The notes under the pieces: generated by a model
What the model was told of the DNA's origin: nothing
Databases searched by the model: none
Seen by the model: only the letters and a program-made list of their open reading frames with translations
Shown: positions 43,241 to 52,123 of the stretch, one piece after another
Layout: each line of letters opens with the position of its first letter
Numbering within the stretch: the stretch's first letter is position 1
Program-made: the position numbers and the translations under genes
Assembly: GCA_039818945.1 (NCBI GenBank)
Contig: JBCBSZ010000013.1
Location: forward strand, 1 to 64,000
Length of the DNA stretch: 64,000 nt
Direction of reading: 5' to 3'
Origin: JBCBSZ01 sp039818945
GTDB taxonomy: Bacteria; Actinomycetota; Acidimicrobiia; Acidimicrobiales; Poriferisodalaceae

Positions 43241-44410
43241 TCACCCAGCGGCGTCGAGCTGCACGCCGAGCTGGGGGAGGACCTCCGCCGCCATCCGGTG
43301 GAGCTGCTCATCCATCTGCTCCTGGGTGAGCCCCGGCATGTCGAAGAAGAGCACGACGTGCTGGAGGTCGAGGAGCTCGCGGTAGGTCCCGAGCATGTCG
43401 ACCACCTCGTCGATCGACCCGATCGCCATCTGCTGCTGCTCGATCGTGTCCTCGATCGAGGGCCGGTGGTCGAACGGGGTCTCGCCGCCGCCGGGCACGT
43501 CGTAGGCCCGGAACCGCCCGTAGGGCGAGAGGAACTTCACCCACTCGTCGTGGGGCCCCCGACCGGAGGCGATCGCCGCCTCGCGGGTGTCGCCCAGGTG
43601 GCAGTTGATGGCGAGGCAGCGCGCCTCGCCCGGCGCCAGGTCCCAGCCGTGCCCGGCGGCCGCCTCGGCGAAGTTGTCCCACCACACCTTGGTCTTCGCC
43701 GGGCCGCGGGCCGGCATGACCGCGTGGTGCCTCACCCGGGCGCAGTAGTCGAGCGTCGGTGGCGAGGTCACCGCCTGCCAGATGTCGATCGGGGCGATCG
43801 GCTTCGGGATCAGCGTCAGGTCCTTGACCGTGGACCCCCGGTCCGGGATGCCGGGAGGCGGCAGCGTGAAGTGCTTGCCGCTGAAGGAGAACCGCTCGTT
43901 CCACCAGGCGGCCTTGATGATCTCCATCGACTCCTCGAAGATCTCCCGGTTCACCCGGTCGAGCTCGGCCGACATCTCGTTGTCGCCCGACGCCACGACC
44001 CCGCCCAGCGACTGCGCCTCGCGGGGGACCGTGCCCCGGCCGACGCCGAACTGCATCCGGTCGCCGGTCAGGATCTGCATCATCGCCGCGTCCTCGGCGA
44101 GCCGGAGCGGGTGCCACTGCGGCACGACGTTGAACATCTGACCGAGCCGGAGCCGCTCGGTCTCCTTGGCCAGGTGGAGCCCGAACAGGATGAGGTTCGG
44201 GGTGACCTCGTAGCCCTCGTACTGGAAGTGGTGCTCGGTCAGCCACATCGTGTCGTAGCCGAGCCGGTCCATCGTGCCCGCCCAGTGGGTCAGGTGGTCG
44301 TAGCAGGCGATGAAGTCCTCGTTGCCGTACCGGCGGTCGACCGACGCGGGCGGGCCCCACCCGGCGTCGGGCATCGGCACGGACCCGTAGAAGTTGGCGT
44401 CGACTCGCAT
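43241..44410 (-). CDS. LLM-class flavin-dependent oxidoreductase (luciferase-like)
   Basis: 389 residues of the bacterial luciferase-like fold: WAGTMDRLGYDTMWLTEHHFQYEGYEVTPNLILFGLHLA, LAEDAAMMQILTGDRMQFGVGRG and the C-terminal SIDEVVDMLGTYRELLDLQHVVLFF. Members use FMN or F420 to oxidise alkanesulfonates, hydrocarbons or redox cofactors. ATG 44410 starts MRVDANFYGS, a normal N-terminus. The gene stands alone between the whiB terminator and the serine hydrolase gene. Whether FMN or F420 is used cannot be told from what I see. Confidence 0.88.
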   Translation of the reverse strand: MRVDANFYGSVPMPDAGWGPPASVDRRYGNEDFIACYDHLTHWAGTMDRLGYDTMWLTEHHFQYEGYEVTPNLILFGLHLAKETERLRLGQMFNVVPQWHPLRLAEDAAMMQILTGDRMQFGVGRGTVPREAQSLGGVVASGDNEMSAELDRVNREIFEESMEIIKAAWWNERFSFSGKHFTLPPPGIPDRGSTVKDLTLIPKPIAPIDIWQAVTSPPTLDYCARVRHHAVMPARGPAKTKVWWDNFAEAAAGHGWDLAPGEARCLAINCHLGDTREAAIASGRGPHDEWVKFLSPYGRFRAYDVPGGGETPFDHRPSIEDTIEQQQMAIGSIDEVVDMLGTYRELLDLQHVVLFFDMPGLTQEQMDEQLHRMAAEVLPQLGVQLDAAG

Positions 44411-44444
44411 CGGACCAGTCTCGCACCGCTGCGTTTCGGGCGGG

Positions 44445-45779
44445 TTATCCCTCTCGCTCTCGCCGCCGGCGGCCTCGCAGGATCGCGTCGATCCGTCCGT
44501 CGGGGGCGCGGAGCAGCGGGATGTCGACCCGGTGGCCGTCGCGGTCGGCGCCGATCAACCGCTCACCGTGCCGCACGACCTCCGCCGGGGGGTCGGGGAA
44601 GGGCTGCCAGCGTCCGTCGTCCCGCGCGGCGTGCTCGACCCGCAGGGTCGTGGTGTCGCCGCTCGGCGTGATCGTGGTGATCCCGAGGCCGCCGACGTAG
44701 GTGCCCACCGCCTCCGCGGCGTCCCCGTCGGGCGGTGGGTCCTCGGCCGCGGTGAGATCGATGCCGAGCAGCCGGTCGAGCAGGAGCGCCTCGATCTCGG
44801 CGTGCAGCCGGGCACCGGCCGTGCCGTTGGTGAGCACGACCCACCCGCAGCGGCGTTCGGGGACGAGCGAGAGCAGCGTGCAGTACCCGGCGGTGACGCC
44901 GGGATGGCCGACGAGCGTCGCGCCGTCGAGGTCGCGCACGAACCATCCGGAGGCCATCGACTCACCCGGTCGCACGGCGACGACCGGCTCCCACAGCGCC
45001 CGCCGCTCGTCCGGCGAGATGGGGCGTTCGCCATCGCCGAGCAGCCAGGTGAGCAGGCGGAGCAGGTCGTCGAGGCAGGAGATCATCCCGGCGGGTGCCG
45101 TGTCGTGCGCGCCCAGCTCCCAGCGCGGCTGCCAGCCCATGCCGCCGGGGATCGGCTCTGCCCCCTCGGGGTGGGACTGGTGGGGGAGCGCGACGACCGA
45201 GGTCACGGCCTCGTCGGCGGTGGTGACCGTCCGGCGCAGGCGCACCGGTCGGAGGAGGCGGCGCCGCAGCGACTCGGCGAAGGACCGGTCGTCGATGACC
45301 TCCACGACCCGACCGAGGACCGAGTAGGCGGCGTTGGAGTAGCTGAAGTCGACGCCCGGTGCGCCGAGGCCGTCCGCAGCGGCCAGCGCAGCGACCGCAC
45401 CTGCGGGGGTCGGGTCATCGGGTGGTCGGCACAGCAGCGCGTCGCCGTCGAGGCCGAGACGATGGCTGAGCAGGTCGCCGACGGTCACGTCCGGCAACCC
45501 GGTGTCGCCGAGCACCTCGGTCAGGCGGGTGGCGGGCGTGAGGAGCCCGTCGGCGACGAGCCCGGCGACGACGATCGCGGTGAGCGGCTTCGACACGGAG
45601 CCGATCTGGAAGAGGGTGGCCGCGTCGACCGGCCGCGGATCGTCGACCGTGGGGCTGCCGACGCAGCAGCGATGGTCCCGCTCGCCGTCGACCACGCCCA
45701 CGGCCACGCCCGGGACGCCCAACTCGCCCGCCCGGGTCCGGACCAGCTCATCGAGCTCGTCGGCCAGACCCGTGGTCAC
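44445..45779 (-). CDS. Serine beta-lactamase-fold hydrolase (class C / esterase group)
   Basis: 444 residues with the penicillin-binding fold: SxxK as S61-V-S-K64, YSN (FSYSNAAY) and HPG (LVGHPGVTAG) in place of KTG. A final 120-residue beta-rich domain follows, as in esterase EstB-like and D-aminopeptidase-like proteins. No signal peptide is seen, so it is probably an intracellular esterase or peptidase rather than a secreted beta-lactamase. GTG 45779 overlaps the stop of the TPM gene by 4 nt, so it is the last gene of a three-gene unit. Confidence 0.85.
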   Translation of the reverse strand: MTTGLADELDELVRTRAGELGVPGVAVGVVDGERDHRCCVGSPTVDDPRPVDAATLFQIGSVSKPLTAIVVAGLVADGLLTPATRLTEVLGDTGLPDVTVGDLLSHRLGLDGDALLCRPPDDPTPAGAVAALAAADGLGAPGVDFSYSNAAYSVLGRVVEVIDDRSFAESLRRRLLRPVRLRRTVTTADEAVTSVVALPHQSHPEGAEPIPGGMGWQPRWELGAHDTAPAGMISCLDDLLRLLTWLLGDGERPISPDERRALWEPVVAVRPGESMASGWFVRDLDGATLVGHPGVTAGYCTLLSLVPERRCGWVVLTNGTAGARLHAEIEALLLDRLLGIDLTAAEDPPPDGDAAEAVGTYVGGLGITTITPSGDTTTLRVEHAARDDGRWQPFPDPPAEVVRHGERLIGADRDGHRVDIPLLRAPDGRIDAILRGRRRREREG

Positions 45780-47995
45780 CACGAGCCGCCGCCACCACCC
45801 ATGCCACCGCCGCCGAACCCACCGCCGAAGCCACCCCCGCCGAAGCCCCCGAAGCCGCCGCCTCCGCCACCGCCGCCGAACCCACCGCCGCTGAAGCCGC
45901 CCGGCCAGCCGCCGCCGACCAGGATCACGCCGCCGCGACGCTGTCGCCGCCGTTGGGCCGCGGCGACGTCGGCGTTGGCGTCCTCCTCGGCCCGGCCGAG
46001 GGTCTCCTCGACGGCCCGGAGGCGCTCCAGGCGCTCCACCGGGCTCTGGTCGGACCGGTCGTCCAGGGCGGCGCGGGTGGTCTGGGCGATCGCGTCGACA
46101 CCCGAGCGGACGTCGCCGTGGTTGCGGTCGACGTAGCGGGCGAGCGCGTCGGCGCGGGCGCCGAGGTCGACCTCGAGCTCGGCCAGCTCGCGGCGGGCCT
46201 CGCGCACGGCCGTCAGCTCCTGGGCGGCGTCGTGGCGGACGGCGTCGGCCGCGAGCTGAGCGGCCTCGCTGCGTCGGACCACGACCAGCCAGTCCGGCCG
46301 GTCGCGCTCGGCCTCCGCCGTCGCGGCGTCGAGGTCGGCGGCGACCGCAGCGAGCCGCTCGTCCCAGTCGAGGAGCTCGTCGGCGTGCTCGGCGACGAAG
46401 CGTCGAGCGGCGCGGGCGCTCGTCGTGGCCGAGGTGAGGGCCTCGGGCGCCGCCCGCTCCGCCTCCCGCAGCTCGTGGTCGAGGCGATCGAGCGCGGCGA
46501 CCCGGCCGGCGATCGAGCCCGCGACCCGCTGCGCCTCGGCGAGTCGCTCGAGCGCGTCCTCGAACCGTTGCTCGTCGCCGGCGGCAGAGGTGTCGGCCTC
46601 GACGAGGAGCGAGTCGAAGCGGGCGAGCTCCCTGGCCCCCCATTCCTTGAGGTCGGCGTGGTCGGCGAACGCCCGGCGCGGGTGCTCAGCGGTGAGATCG
46701 GTGAGCACCCGATCGGCGTGGTCGAGGTCGTTGGTCAGATCGCTGCGATGGGCGATGAGCTCGGCGTGATCGGTTCGGCTCTGCGCCGCGAGCTCCGGGC
46801 GGGACACGAGCCACCGGTGGGCGGACACGAGGAGGGCGTCGGCCTCGTTCGCCGGGGCCTCGGCGGAGTCGAATCGGCGTTCGGTCACGAGCGCCGCCGA
46901 CGAGTCGAACAGCTCGGCGATCCGGTCGGCCTGTGCCCGGGCCGGACCGACGATCCATCCGTCGGCCTCGGCGGTGTCGATGTCGGCGTCGAGCGCAGCC
47001 ATCCGGGCCCCCCGGCCCTCGAGCAGCCCGAGCAGCGTGCCCTTCTCGGTGTGCTCCGCGTCGACGACCGCGTCGAGGTCGTCGAAGAGCCGCTCGACGT
47101 CGTCGAGGATCGAGGCCAGCTCGGTGTAGTGCTCGGCCCTCGCGGTGGTCTCCTCCACCGAGCTGCCGGTGCCGACCGGCGCGTCGGTCATGCCGACCCC
47201 GACCCGGCCGAGGCCGGAGGCGAGCTCGGCCAGGCGGAGCTGCAGGCCCGGGTACTCGTCGTCGGCGGCGTCGTCGAGGAGCGCCTCGGCGCGGATCGAC
47301 GACACGTCCCAGCGCTCCTGGAGGTCGAGGAAGCGGGCACTGACCTGACCCTCGGCCTCCTCGGCCGCGAGCTCGCTGTCGCGCCGCCGGCGGCGCCGCT
47401 TCACCACCTCGTTGCCGCCGAACCCGGCTGCGGCGACGCCGGCGAGCCCGACGACCGCCCAGGCCAGCCCGGCGTTCGATCCGCCGTCGTCGCCCCCACC
47501 GTCCGACGGAGCGGCCACCGGCGCCGGATCGGTGATCGCCTCGGTGACGCCGTCGATGCCGGCCAGGAGGCCGCCGGTGAAGTCGCCGTCCTGGAAGAAC
47601 GGGCTCATCGACGAGCGGATCTCGGGCTGGGGCTCGGTCAGCTCGTCCGCCCACTGGTCGCCGAAGAACACGCCGCTCTGGCGGTCGAGGCTGACCATGA
47701 CGACCACGAGGTTGGTGCGAAAGCCCCCCTCCGGGCCCTGCCACGAGGTGCAGCGCTCGGCCTCGTCGGAGGCCCAGAGGTCGGCGTTGCCGCCGGCGTC
47801 CTCCACCGCCCGGATGCGCGGCTCGGGCCCCAGCGAGCGGAGGTCCTCGGCCGCGGCCTCGAGCTCGGCGACGTCGAGCTCGCCGGTCTCGTCGAAGACC
47901 AGCTCGTCGCACCCGGTCTGGGCCGCCGCGGGCGGCGCGACGACGAGCAGACCGGCCGCCAGGAGGGCGAGGAGCGGGAGGAGGCGACGCCGCAC
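45776..47995 (-). CDS. TPM-domain membrane protein with long coiled coil and glycine-rich tail
   Basis: 739 residues. A signal peptide (RRRLLPLLALLAAGLLVVAPPAAAQ) is followed by a TPM domain facing outside (about 26-155), a Gly/Asp linker, one membrane helix (AGLAWAVVGLAGVAAAGFGG) and a basic stop-transfer KRRRRRR. About 480 residues of acidic helical coiled coil come next, and the last 45 residues are almost only glycine with Phe, ending GGGGGSW. TPM proteins serve in photosystem repair or envelope stress; the coiled-coil region resembles septation-ring-type assemblies. GTG 47995 lies right after the stop of the upstream small gene. Function unknown; envelope-associated. Confidence 0.83.
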   Translation of the reverse strand: MRRRLLPLLALLAAGLLVVAPPAAAQTGCDELVFDETGELDVAELEAAAEDLRSLGPEPRIRAVEDAGGNADLWASDEAERCTSWQGPEGGFRTNLVVVMVSLDRQSGVFFGDQWADELTEPQPEIRSSMSPFFQDGDFTGGLLAGIDGVTEAITDPAPVAAPSDGGGDDGGSNAGLAWAVVGLAGVAAAGFGGNEVVKRRRRRRDSELAAEEAEGQVSARFLDLQERWDVSSIRAEALLDDAADDEYPGLQLRLAELASGLGRVGVGMTDAPVGTGSSVEETTARAEHYTELASILDDVERLFDDLDAVVDAEHTEKGTLLGLLEGRGARMAALDADIDTAEADGWIVGPARAQADRIAELFDSSAALVTERRFDSAEAPANEADALLVSAHRWLVSRPELAAQSRTDHAELIAHRSDLTNDLDHADRVLTDLTAEHPRRAFADHADLKEWGARELARFDSLLVEADTSAAGDEQRFEDALERLAEAQRVAGSIAGRVAALDRLDHELREAERAAPEALTSATTSARAARRFVAEHADELLDWDERLAAVAADLDAATAEAERDRPDWLVVVRRSEAAQLAADAVRHDAAQELTAVREARRELAELEVDLGARADALARYVDRNHGDVRSGVDAIAQTTRAALDDRSDQSPVERLERLRAVEETLGRAEEDANADVAAAQRRRQRRGGVILVGGGWPGGFSGGGFGGGGGGGGFGGFGGGGFGGGFGGGGMGGGGGSW

Positions 47996-47996
47996 G

Positions 47997-48383
47997 TCAG
48001 GCGGCGGACCCGTCGCCCGCCGCCCGCTCGCCGATCCACCAGGCGAGGTCGTGACGGTCGGGGTGCTGGAGCACGATGCGGGTGATGGTCGGAGCGGAGG
48101 TCTCGATCACGAGCACCTCCGGGTCGCGGAACACGCACCAGAGCTGGCGCTCGCCCTCCCGCGGTGGGCGGAACGTGTAGCGGCCCGCGGCGACGACCCC
48201 CGGGAGGTAGGTGCCACCGAGGCGCCAGCCGAGCTCGCGGCGGGCGACCTCGGTCCGCTCGACCCGTGCGGACACGAGCTGCTCGACGGGCACGTGGATC
48301 CGCCGTCGCAGGGTCCACGCGGCGTCGAGTCCGTCGAAGCGGATGTCGACCCCGGGGTCGCTGACGTAGACGTTCACGGCCAC
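47997..48383 (-). CDS. Small beta-rich protein of unknown function (PH-like)
   Basis: 128 residues: NVYVSDPGVDIRFDGLDAAWTLRRRIHVPVEQLVSARVERTEVARRELGWRLGG then YTFRPPREGERQLWCVFRDPEVLVIETS. Alternating strands and the RELGWRLGG...YLPG segment resemble bacterial PH-domain proteins (DUF-type) in actinobacteria. No membrane helix is present. GTG 48383 sits 7 nt after TACCCT and is probably leaderless; GTG 48377 is the alternative. It is the first gene of the unit with the TPM protein and the serine hydrolase. Confidence 0.68.
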   Translation of the reverse strand: MAVNVYVSDPGVDIRFDGLDAAWTLRRRIHVPVEQLVSARVERTEVARRELGWRLGGTYLPGVVAAGRYTFRPPREGERQLWCVFRDPEVLVIETSAPTITRIVLQHPDRHDLAWWIGERAAGDGSAA

Positions 48384-48390
48384 GGCGACC

Positions 48391-48409
48391 AGGGTAGGGC
48401 CGCGACACT
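48391..48409. promoter_or_regulatory. Divergent leaderless promoters (TACCCT leftward, GACACT rightward)
   Basis: TACCCT on the reverse strand (48391-48396) ends 7 nt before GTG 48383. GACACT on the forward strand (48404-48409) ends 7 nt before ATG 48417. Start codons are only 33 nt apart, so the promoters overlap completely. Confidence 0.5.
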
Positions 48410-48416
48410 GGTCTGC

Positions 48417-49466
48417 ATGGGTGCGACGATGCGCGACGAGTGGGACCGTGAGGCCGAGCGGTGGATCGCCTGGGTTCGAACGCCGGGCCACGACGCCTAC
48501 TGGAAGCACCACCGGCGGCAGCTCCTCGGCATCCTGCCGACACCCGGCCGGCGGACGCTCGACGTGGGCGCCGGCGAGGGCCGCGTGGCCCGCGACCTCG
48601 CTCTGCTCGGCCACGACGTCGTGGGCGTCGAGCCGTCGGCGAGCATGGCCACCGCCGCCGCGACCCACGAGGACGCCGGCCCGATGCTCCGGGGCGATGC
48701 GGCGGCCCTCCCCGTGCCCGACGGCGCCGTCGACCTCGTCGTCGCGTTCATGTCCCTGCAGGACATCGACGCGTTCGAGGCGTCGTTCGTCGAGATCGGT
48801 CGAGTGCTCGAGCCGGGCGGTCGGGCGGTGGTCGCGATCGTGCACCCGATCAACAGCTGCGGCCGGTGGGGTGGCGAGGCCCGGGGCGCTCCGTTCGTGA
48901 TCGGTCAGGGCTACGTGGCCCGGCGCCGCACCGACGAGACCTTCGAGCGTGACGGGCTCACGATCCGGTTCGCCTCCGAGCACCGGCCACTCGTGGACTA
49001 CAGCCGGGCCATCGAGGACGCCGGCCTGGTCATCGAGGCGCTGCGCGAGCCGACCGATCCCGACGAGCTCAGCCGATGGCGCGACGTCCCGCTGTTCCTC
49101 CATCTCCGCCTCGTCAAGCCCCCGGTCGGCGAGTCGGTCGGCCGTCGGATCTTCCACATCACCACCCCGGCCGACGCCGAGCAGCTCGTGGCGACCGGGT
49201 CGCTCGAACCTCCGTCGCTGGTGACCGAGGGCTTCGCGCACTGCTCGACCGCGGCGCAGGTCGTGGCCACGACCGAGCGCTGGATGGCCCACGTCGACGA
49301 CCTCGTGCTCGTCGAGCTCGACGTCGAGCGCCTCGACGCCGACGTCCGGTGGCCGGAGGTGTACCCGGGGCAGCGGTTCCCGCACGTCCACGGCCCCCTC
49401 GACGGCGACGCTGTCGTGCGGGTGCACCCGTGGCACCCGGCCGACCGGACCGCCTGGACCGGCTGA
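48417..49466 (+). CDS. SAM-dependent methyltransferase fused to a DUF952 domain
   Basis: 349 residues. The N-terminal part is a class I methyltransferase (TLDVGAGEGRVARDLALLGHDVVGVEPSASM, GDAAALPVPDGAVDLVVAFMSLQDID, EIGRVLEPGGRAVVAI). From about residue 242 a DUF952 domain follows (RRIFHITTPADAEQLVATGSLEPPSLVTEGFAHCSTAAQV), ending VRVHPWHP. DUF952 proteins have an ADP-ribosyltransferase-like fold and no proven function. No stop or start lies between the domains, so it is one chain. ATG 48417 is taken with the leaderless promoter upstream. It ends 7 nt before the convergent response regulator gene. Confidence 0.85.
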   Translation: MGATMRDEWDREAERWIAWVRTPGHDAYWKHHRRQLLGILPTPGRRTLDVGAGEGRVARDLALLGHDVVGVEPSASMATAAATHEDAGPMLRGDAAALPVPDGAVDLVVAFMSLQDIDAFEASFVEIGRVLEPGGRAVVAIVHPINSCGRWGGEARGAPFVIGQGYVARRRTDETFERDGLTIRFASEHRPLVDYSRAIEDAGLVIEALREPTDPDELSRWRDVPLFLHLRLVKPPVGESVGRRIFHITTPADAEQLVATGSLEPPSLVTEGFAHCSTAAQVVATTERWMAHVDDLVLVELDVERLDADVRWPEVYPGQRFPHVHGPLDGDAVVRVHPWHPADRTAWTG

Positions 49467-49473
49467 GGGCAGG

Positions 49474-50112
49474 TCAGCGCTCCGGCGATGGTGGGGTGAG
49501 GATCCCGCGTCGGAAGGCCGTGGCCACCGCCGCCGTGCGGTCGTTGACGCCGAGCTTGTCGAAGATGTGCAGCAGGTGGGTCTTCACGGTCGCCCGCCCC
49601 ACGTGCAGGGCCTCGGCGATCTCGGCGTTGGTGCGGCCCTCCGCGACCTGGCCGAGGATCTCGAGCTCGCGGGGCGTGAGCGTGGTCGGGTCGGGGGCGC
49701 GGAGCCGCTGCACGAGCCGGGCGGCGACCGGCGGGCTGAGCACGGTCTCACCGGCGGCCGCCCGGCGGATCGCACCGCGCAGGTCGTCGGGTTCGGTGTC
49801 CTTCAGCAGGTAGCCCACCGCGCCGGCCTCGACCGCCTGGACGATCAGGTCGTCGGTGTCGTAGGTCGTCAGCACGAGGACCTGCGTGTCGGGAAGGTCG
49901 GCGCGGAGACGCTGTGTGGCGCTCACGCCGTCGAGATCGGGCATGCGGAGGTCCATCAGCACCACGTCGGGTCGGGTCCGCCGCACGACGGTGACCGCCT
50001 CGGCGCCGTCGCCCGCCTCGGCGATGACCTCGACGTCACCGTCGGCCTCGACGACCTGGCGGATCCCCGCCCGCACGATCGGGTGATCGTCGACCAGCAC
50101 CACCGTGATCAC
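49474..50112 (-). CDS. NarL/FixJ-family response regulator
   Basis: 212 residues with a receiver domain (VLVDDHPIVRAGI, phospho-acceptor Asp54 in VVLMDLRMPD, switch Thr and the late Lys in YLLKDTEP) and a LuxR-type HTH (LTPRELEILGQVAEGRTNAEIAEALHVGRATVKTHLLHIFDKLGV). GTG 50112 overlaps the stop of the sensor kinase by 4 nt, so the two are a cognate pair. The pair lies downstream of an ABC exporter in the same transcript and probably controls it. Confidence 0.93.
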   Translation of the reverse strand: MITVVLVDDHPIVRAGIRQVVEADGDVEVIAEAGDGAEAVTVVRRTRPDVVLMDLRMPDLDGVSATQRLRADLPDTQVLVLTTYDTDDLIVQAVEAGAVGYLLKDTEPDDLRGAIRRAAAGETVLSPPVAARLVQRLRAPDPTTLTPRELEILGQVAEGRTNAEIAEALHVGRATVKTHLLHIFDKLGVNDRTAAVATAFRRGILTPPSPER

Positions 50113-51317
50113 GGCGCCGAGCCCAACTCGACCGCCTCGACCGGCAGCGCTGCGGAGATCGAGGTGCCCTGTCCGGGCTCGCTGTCGATGACGAGCGAAC
50201 CGCCGAGCTCGGCGGCGCGCTGCCGCATCCCGACCAGTCCGTGCCCGCCGACCGAGCCGGCGACGTCGGTCGGCGCGTCGCCGGGGTCGAAGCCGCCGCC
50301 GTCGTCGACGACGTCGAGCAGCACCTGTCCGCCCGAGCGCGAGATCGTCACGTCGATGCGCGACGCCCCGGCGTGCTTGCGGGCGTTGGCGACGGCCTCC
50401 TGGGCGATGCGCAGCACGGCGACGTCGACGGTGCCGCCGAGCCCGGCCACCTCGCCGTCGACGTGGAGGTGGGCGCGGGGCGGTTCGGCCTCGGCCACCC
50501 GACGCAGCGCGTCGACCAGGGACTGGGTGCCGAGCGTGTCGCGCGGCCCGGCGTGGACGAGGCGTCGGGCCTCGGCGAGGTGCTCGGAGGCGACCCCCTC
50601 GACGAGTCGGAGCGTCGTGGTCGCCGGATCGCCCTCGGGGAGGCGGCTGAGCGCCGCCCGGCTGTGCAGCACGATGCTGGTGAACCCCTGGGCGAGCGTG
50701 TCGTGGATCTCCCGGGCCATGCGCTCACGCTCGGAGCGGATGGCCTCCTCCCGCTCGATCTCCGCCAGCTCGGCCCTCGTCGCGGCGAGGGCGGCGAGCA
50801 GCTCCGCCCGTTCCTCGCTCTGGTCGATCACGCGCTCGATCCAGATCGAGAACGCGCAGCTCAGCAACCACGTCAGGACAGGGAGGACCAGCCACTCGAT
50901 GAGGCTGGGGTCGTCGGTCTGCAGCTCCTGGGCCGACCAGGTCGCCGCCGGCACCAGCGCGGCGGCGAGGGACCACGGCGCGACCAGGGTCACGAAGGTC
51001 ATCGGGAAGACCGTGAACAGCGCCTGGAGCCAGAACGTCTCCAGCTCGACGAGCGCGATCCACGGCAGCACGAACCCGAGCCACGCCACGACCGCCCGGG
51101 GGATGTCCGGCCCCCCGCCCATCCAGCCGAGCCGCACCACGACCACCGCCCACACCACCGAGGCGACGACGAGCGCTGCGGCGACGCCGGGGAGTCGGCC
51201 GTCGACCGTCAGGTGGATGATGAACAGGACGGCGAGCATCGCCGAGTGGGCGATGTGGAAGCCGCGGGCGGTGAAGCGGTCCTCCATCACCTCGGCCGGC
51301 AGCTCGGTGGCGGTCAT
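50109..51317 (-). CDS. Membrane sensor histidine kinase (HisKA_3, NarX/DesK-type)
   Basis: 402 residues. Four to five N-terminal membrane helices, then a short coiled coil (ERAELLAALAATRAELAEIEREEAIRSERERM), HisKA_3 with His205 in AREIHDTLAQGF and a HATPase_c domain (AVANARKHAG, VVDDGGGFDPGD, GHGLVGMRQRAAELGGSL). There is almost no extracellular loop, so it may sense the membrane or its ABC partner. ATG 51317 overlaps the permease stop, and its own stop overlaps the response regulator start. Confidence 0.92.
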   Translation of the reverse strand: MTATELPAEVMEDRFTARGFHIAHSAMLAVLFIIHLTVDGRLPGVAAALVVASVVWAVVVVRLGWMGGGPDIPRAVVAWLGFVLPWIALVELETFWLQALFTVFPMTFVTLVAPWSLAAALVPAATWSAQELQTDDPSLIEWLVLPVLTWLLSCAFSIWIERVIDQSEERAELLAALAATRAELAEIEREEAIRSERERMAREIHDTLAQGFTSIVLHSRAALSRLPEGDPATTTLRLVEGVASEHLAEARRLVHAGPRDTLGTQSLVDALRRVAEAEPPRAHLHVDGEVAGLGGTVDVAVLRIAQEAVANARKHAGASRIDVTISRSGGQVLLDVVDDGGGFDPGDAPTDVAGSVGGHGLVGMRQRAAELGGSLVIDSEPGQGTSISAALPVEAVELGSAP

Positions 51318-52123
51318 CGCTCGGTGCGCAGCCGGAACCGGGTCAGCACGACGGCCAGCCCGCCCACGGTCCAGATCCCCAGCACGAGGGCGACGTTACC
51401 GAGCTGCCACGTGCCGCCGGGCTCCACCGCGGCGAACGAGTCGGGGAGGAAGGCCGAGCGCATCCCCAGCGCCATCCACCGCAGCGGGAAGATCGAGGCG
51501 ACGTTCTGCAGCCAGGTCGGGAGGTCGCTGAAGATGAACCAGATGCCCGAGATGAACTGCAGGATGATGAAGGGGAAGTTCACGACCGAGCTGGCCGACT
51601 TCGGGTTCGAGATGAGCGTCGAGATGGCGATGCCGAGCAGGAACGCCGAGGTCAGGCCGAGCACGAGGACCCAGGCGAGCGTGAACCAGCCCTCGGTGTC
51701 CGGGAGGTCGGCGCCGAAGACGAGCGCGCCGATGACGATCAGCGTCGCCGTCTGCACCACGGCGAGGACGAGGACGTAGCCCAGCTTGCCGATGACGTAG
51801 GCCGCCGGAGGCATCGGCGTGCCGGCGAGCCGCTTGGTCGTGCCGTCGGACTTCTCCAGCGCCAGCATCGGCGCCAGGTCGGCGACGCCGACGTTGAGCG
51901 CCACCGACGCCACCAGGCCGGCGAGGAGGTAGCTGCTGAAGTCCACGCCGGTCTGCCCGATCTCGCCGTCGAGCACGGTGGCCAGCAGCGTGTAGAGGGC
52001 GATCGGCAGGGCGAACGTGAAGACCACCTGCTCACGGGTCCGGCGGAACCGGAGCAGCTCGATGCGGACCCGGCTCGCCGACGCGGCGAGCAGTCCGACG
52101 GGGGCGGTGCGGGTGGCGGTCAC
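51314..52123 (-). CDS. ABC-2 type exporter permease
   Basis: 269 residues with six membrane helices of the ABC-2 type. The EKSDGTTKRLAGTPMPPAAYVIGKLGYVLVLAVVQ coupling region and FPFIILQFISGIWFIFSDLPTWLQNVASIFPLRW are characteristic. GTG 52123 has GAGGAGG four bases upstream and overlaps the ATPase stop; its stop overlaps the kinase start. It forms the membrane half of an exporter for a drug, lipid or peptide. Confidence 0.92.
   Translation of the reverse strand: MTATRTAPVGLLAASASRVRIELLRFRRTREQVVFTFALPIALYTLLATVLDGEIGQTGVDFSSYLLAGLVASVALNVGVADLAPMLALEKSDGTTKRLAGTPMPPAAYVIGKLGYVLVLAVVQTATLIVIGALVFGADLPDTEGWFTLAWVLVLGLTSAFLLGIAISTLISNPKSASSVVNFPFIILQFISGIWFIFSDLPTWLQNVASIFPLRWMALGMRSAFLPDSFAAVEPGGTWQLGNVALVLGIWTVGGLAVVLTRFRLRTER

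Noticed and set aside
44445..45779. Beta-lactamase resistance gene
   Set aside because: SxxK/YSN are present but the third motif is HPG and no signal peptide is seen, so an esterase or peptidase is more likely.
45776..45915. Repeat-rich glycine codons that might be a PE-PGRS-like or CRISPR-like array
   Set aside because: They encode the glycine tail of the TPM protein and have no spacer/repeat regularity.
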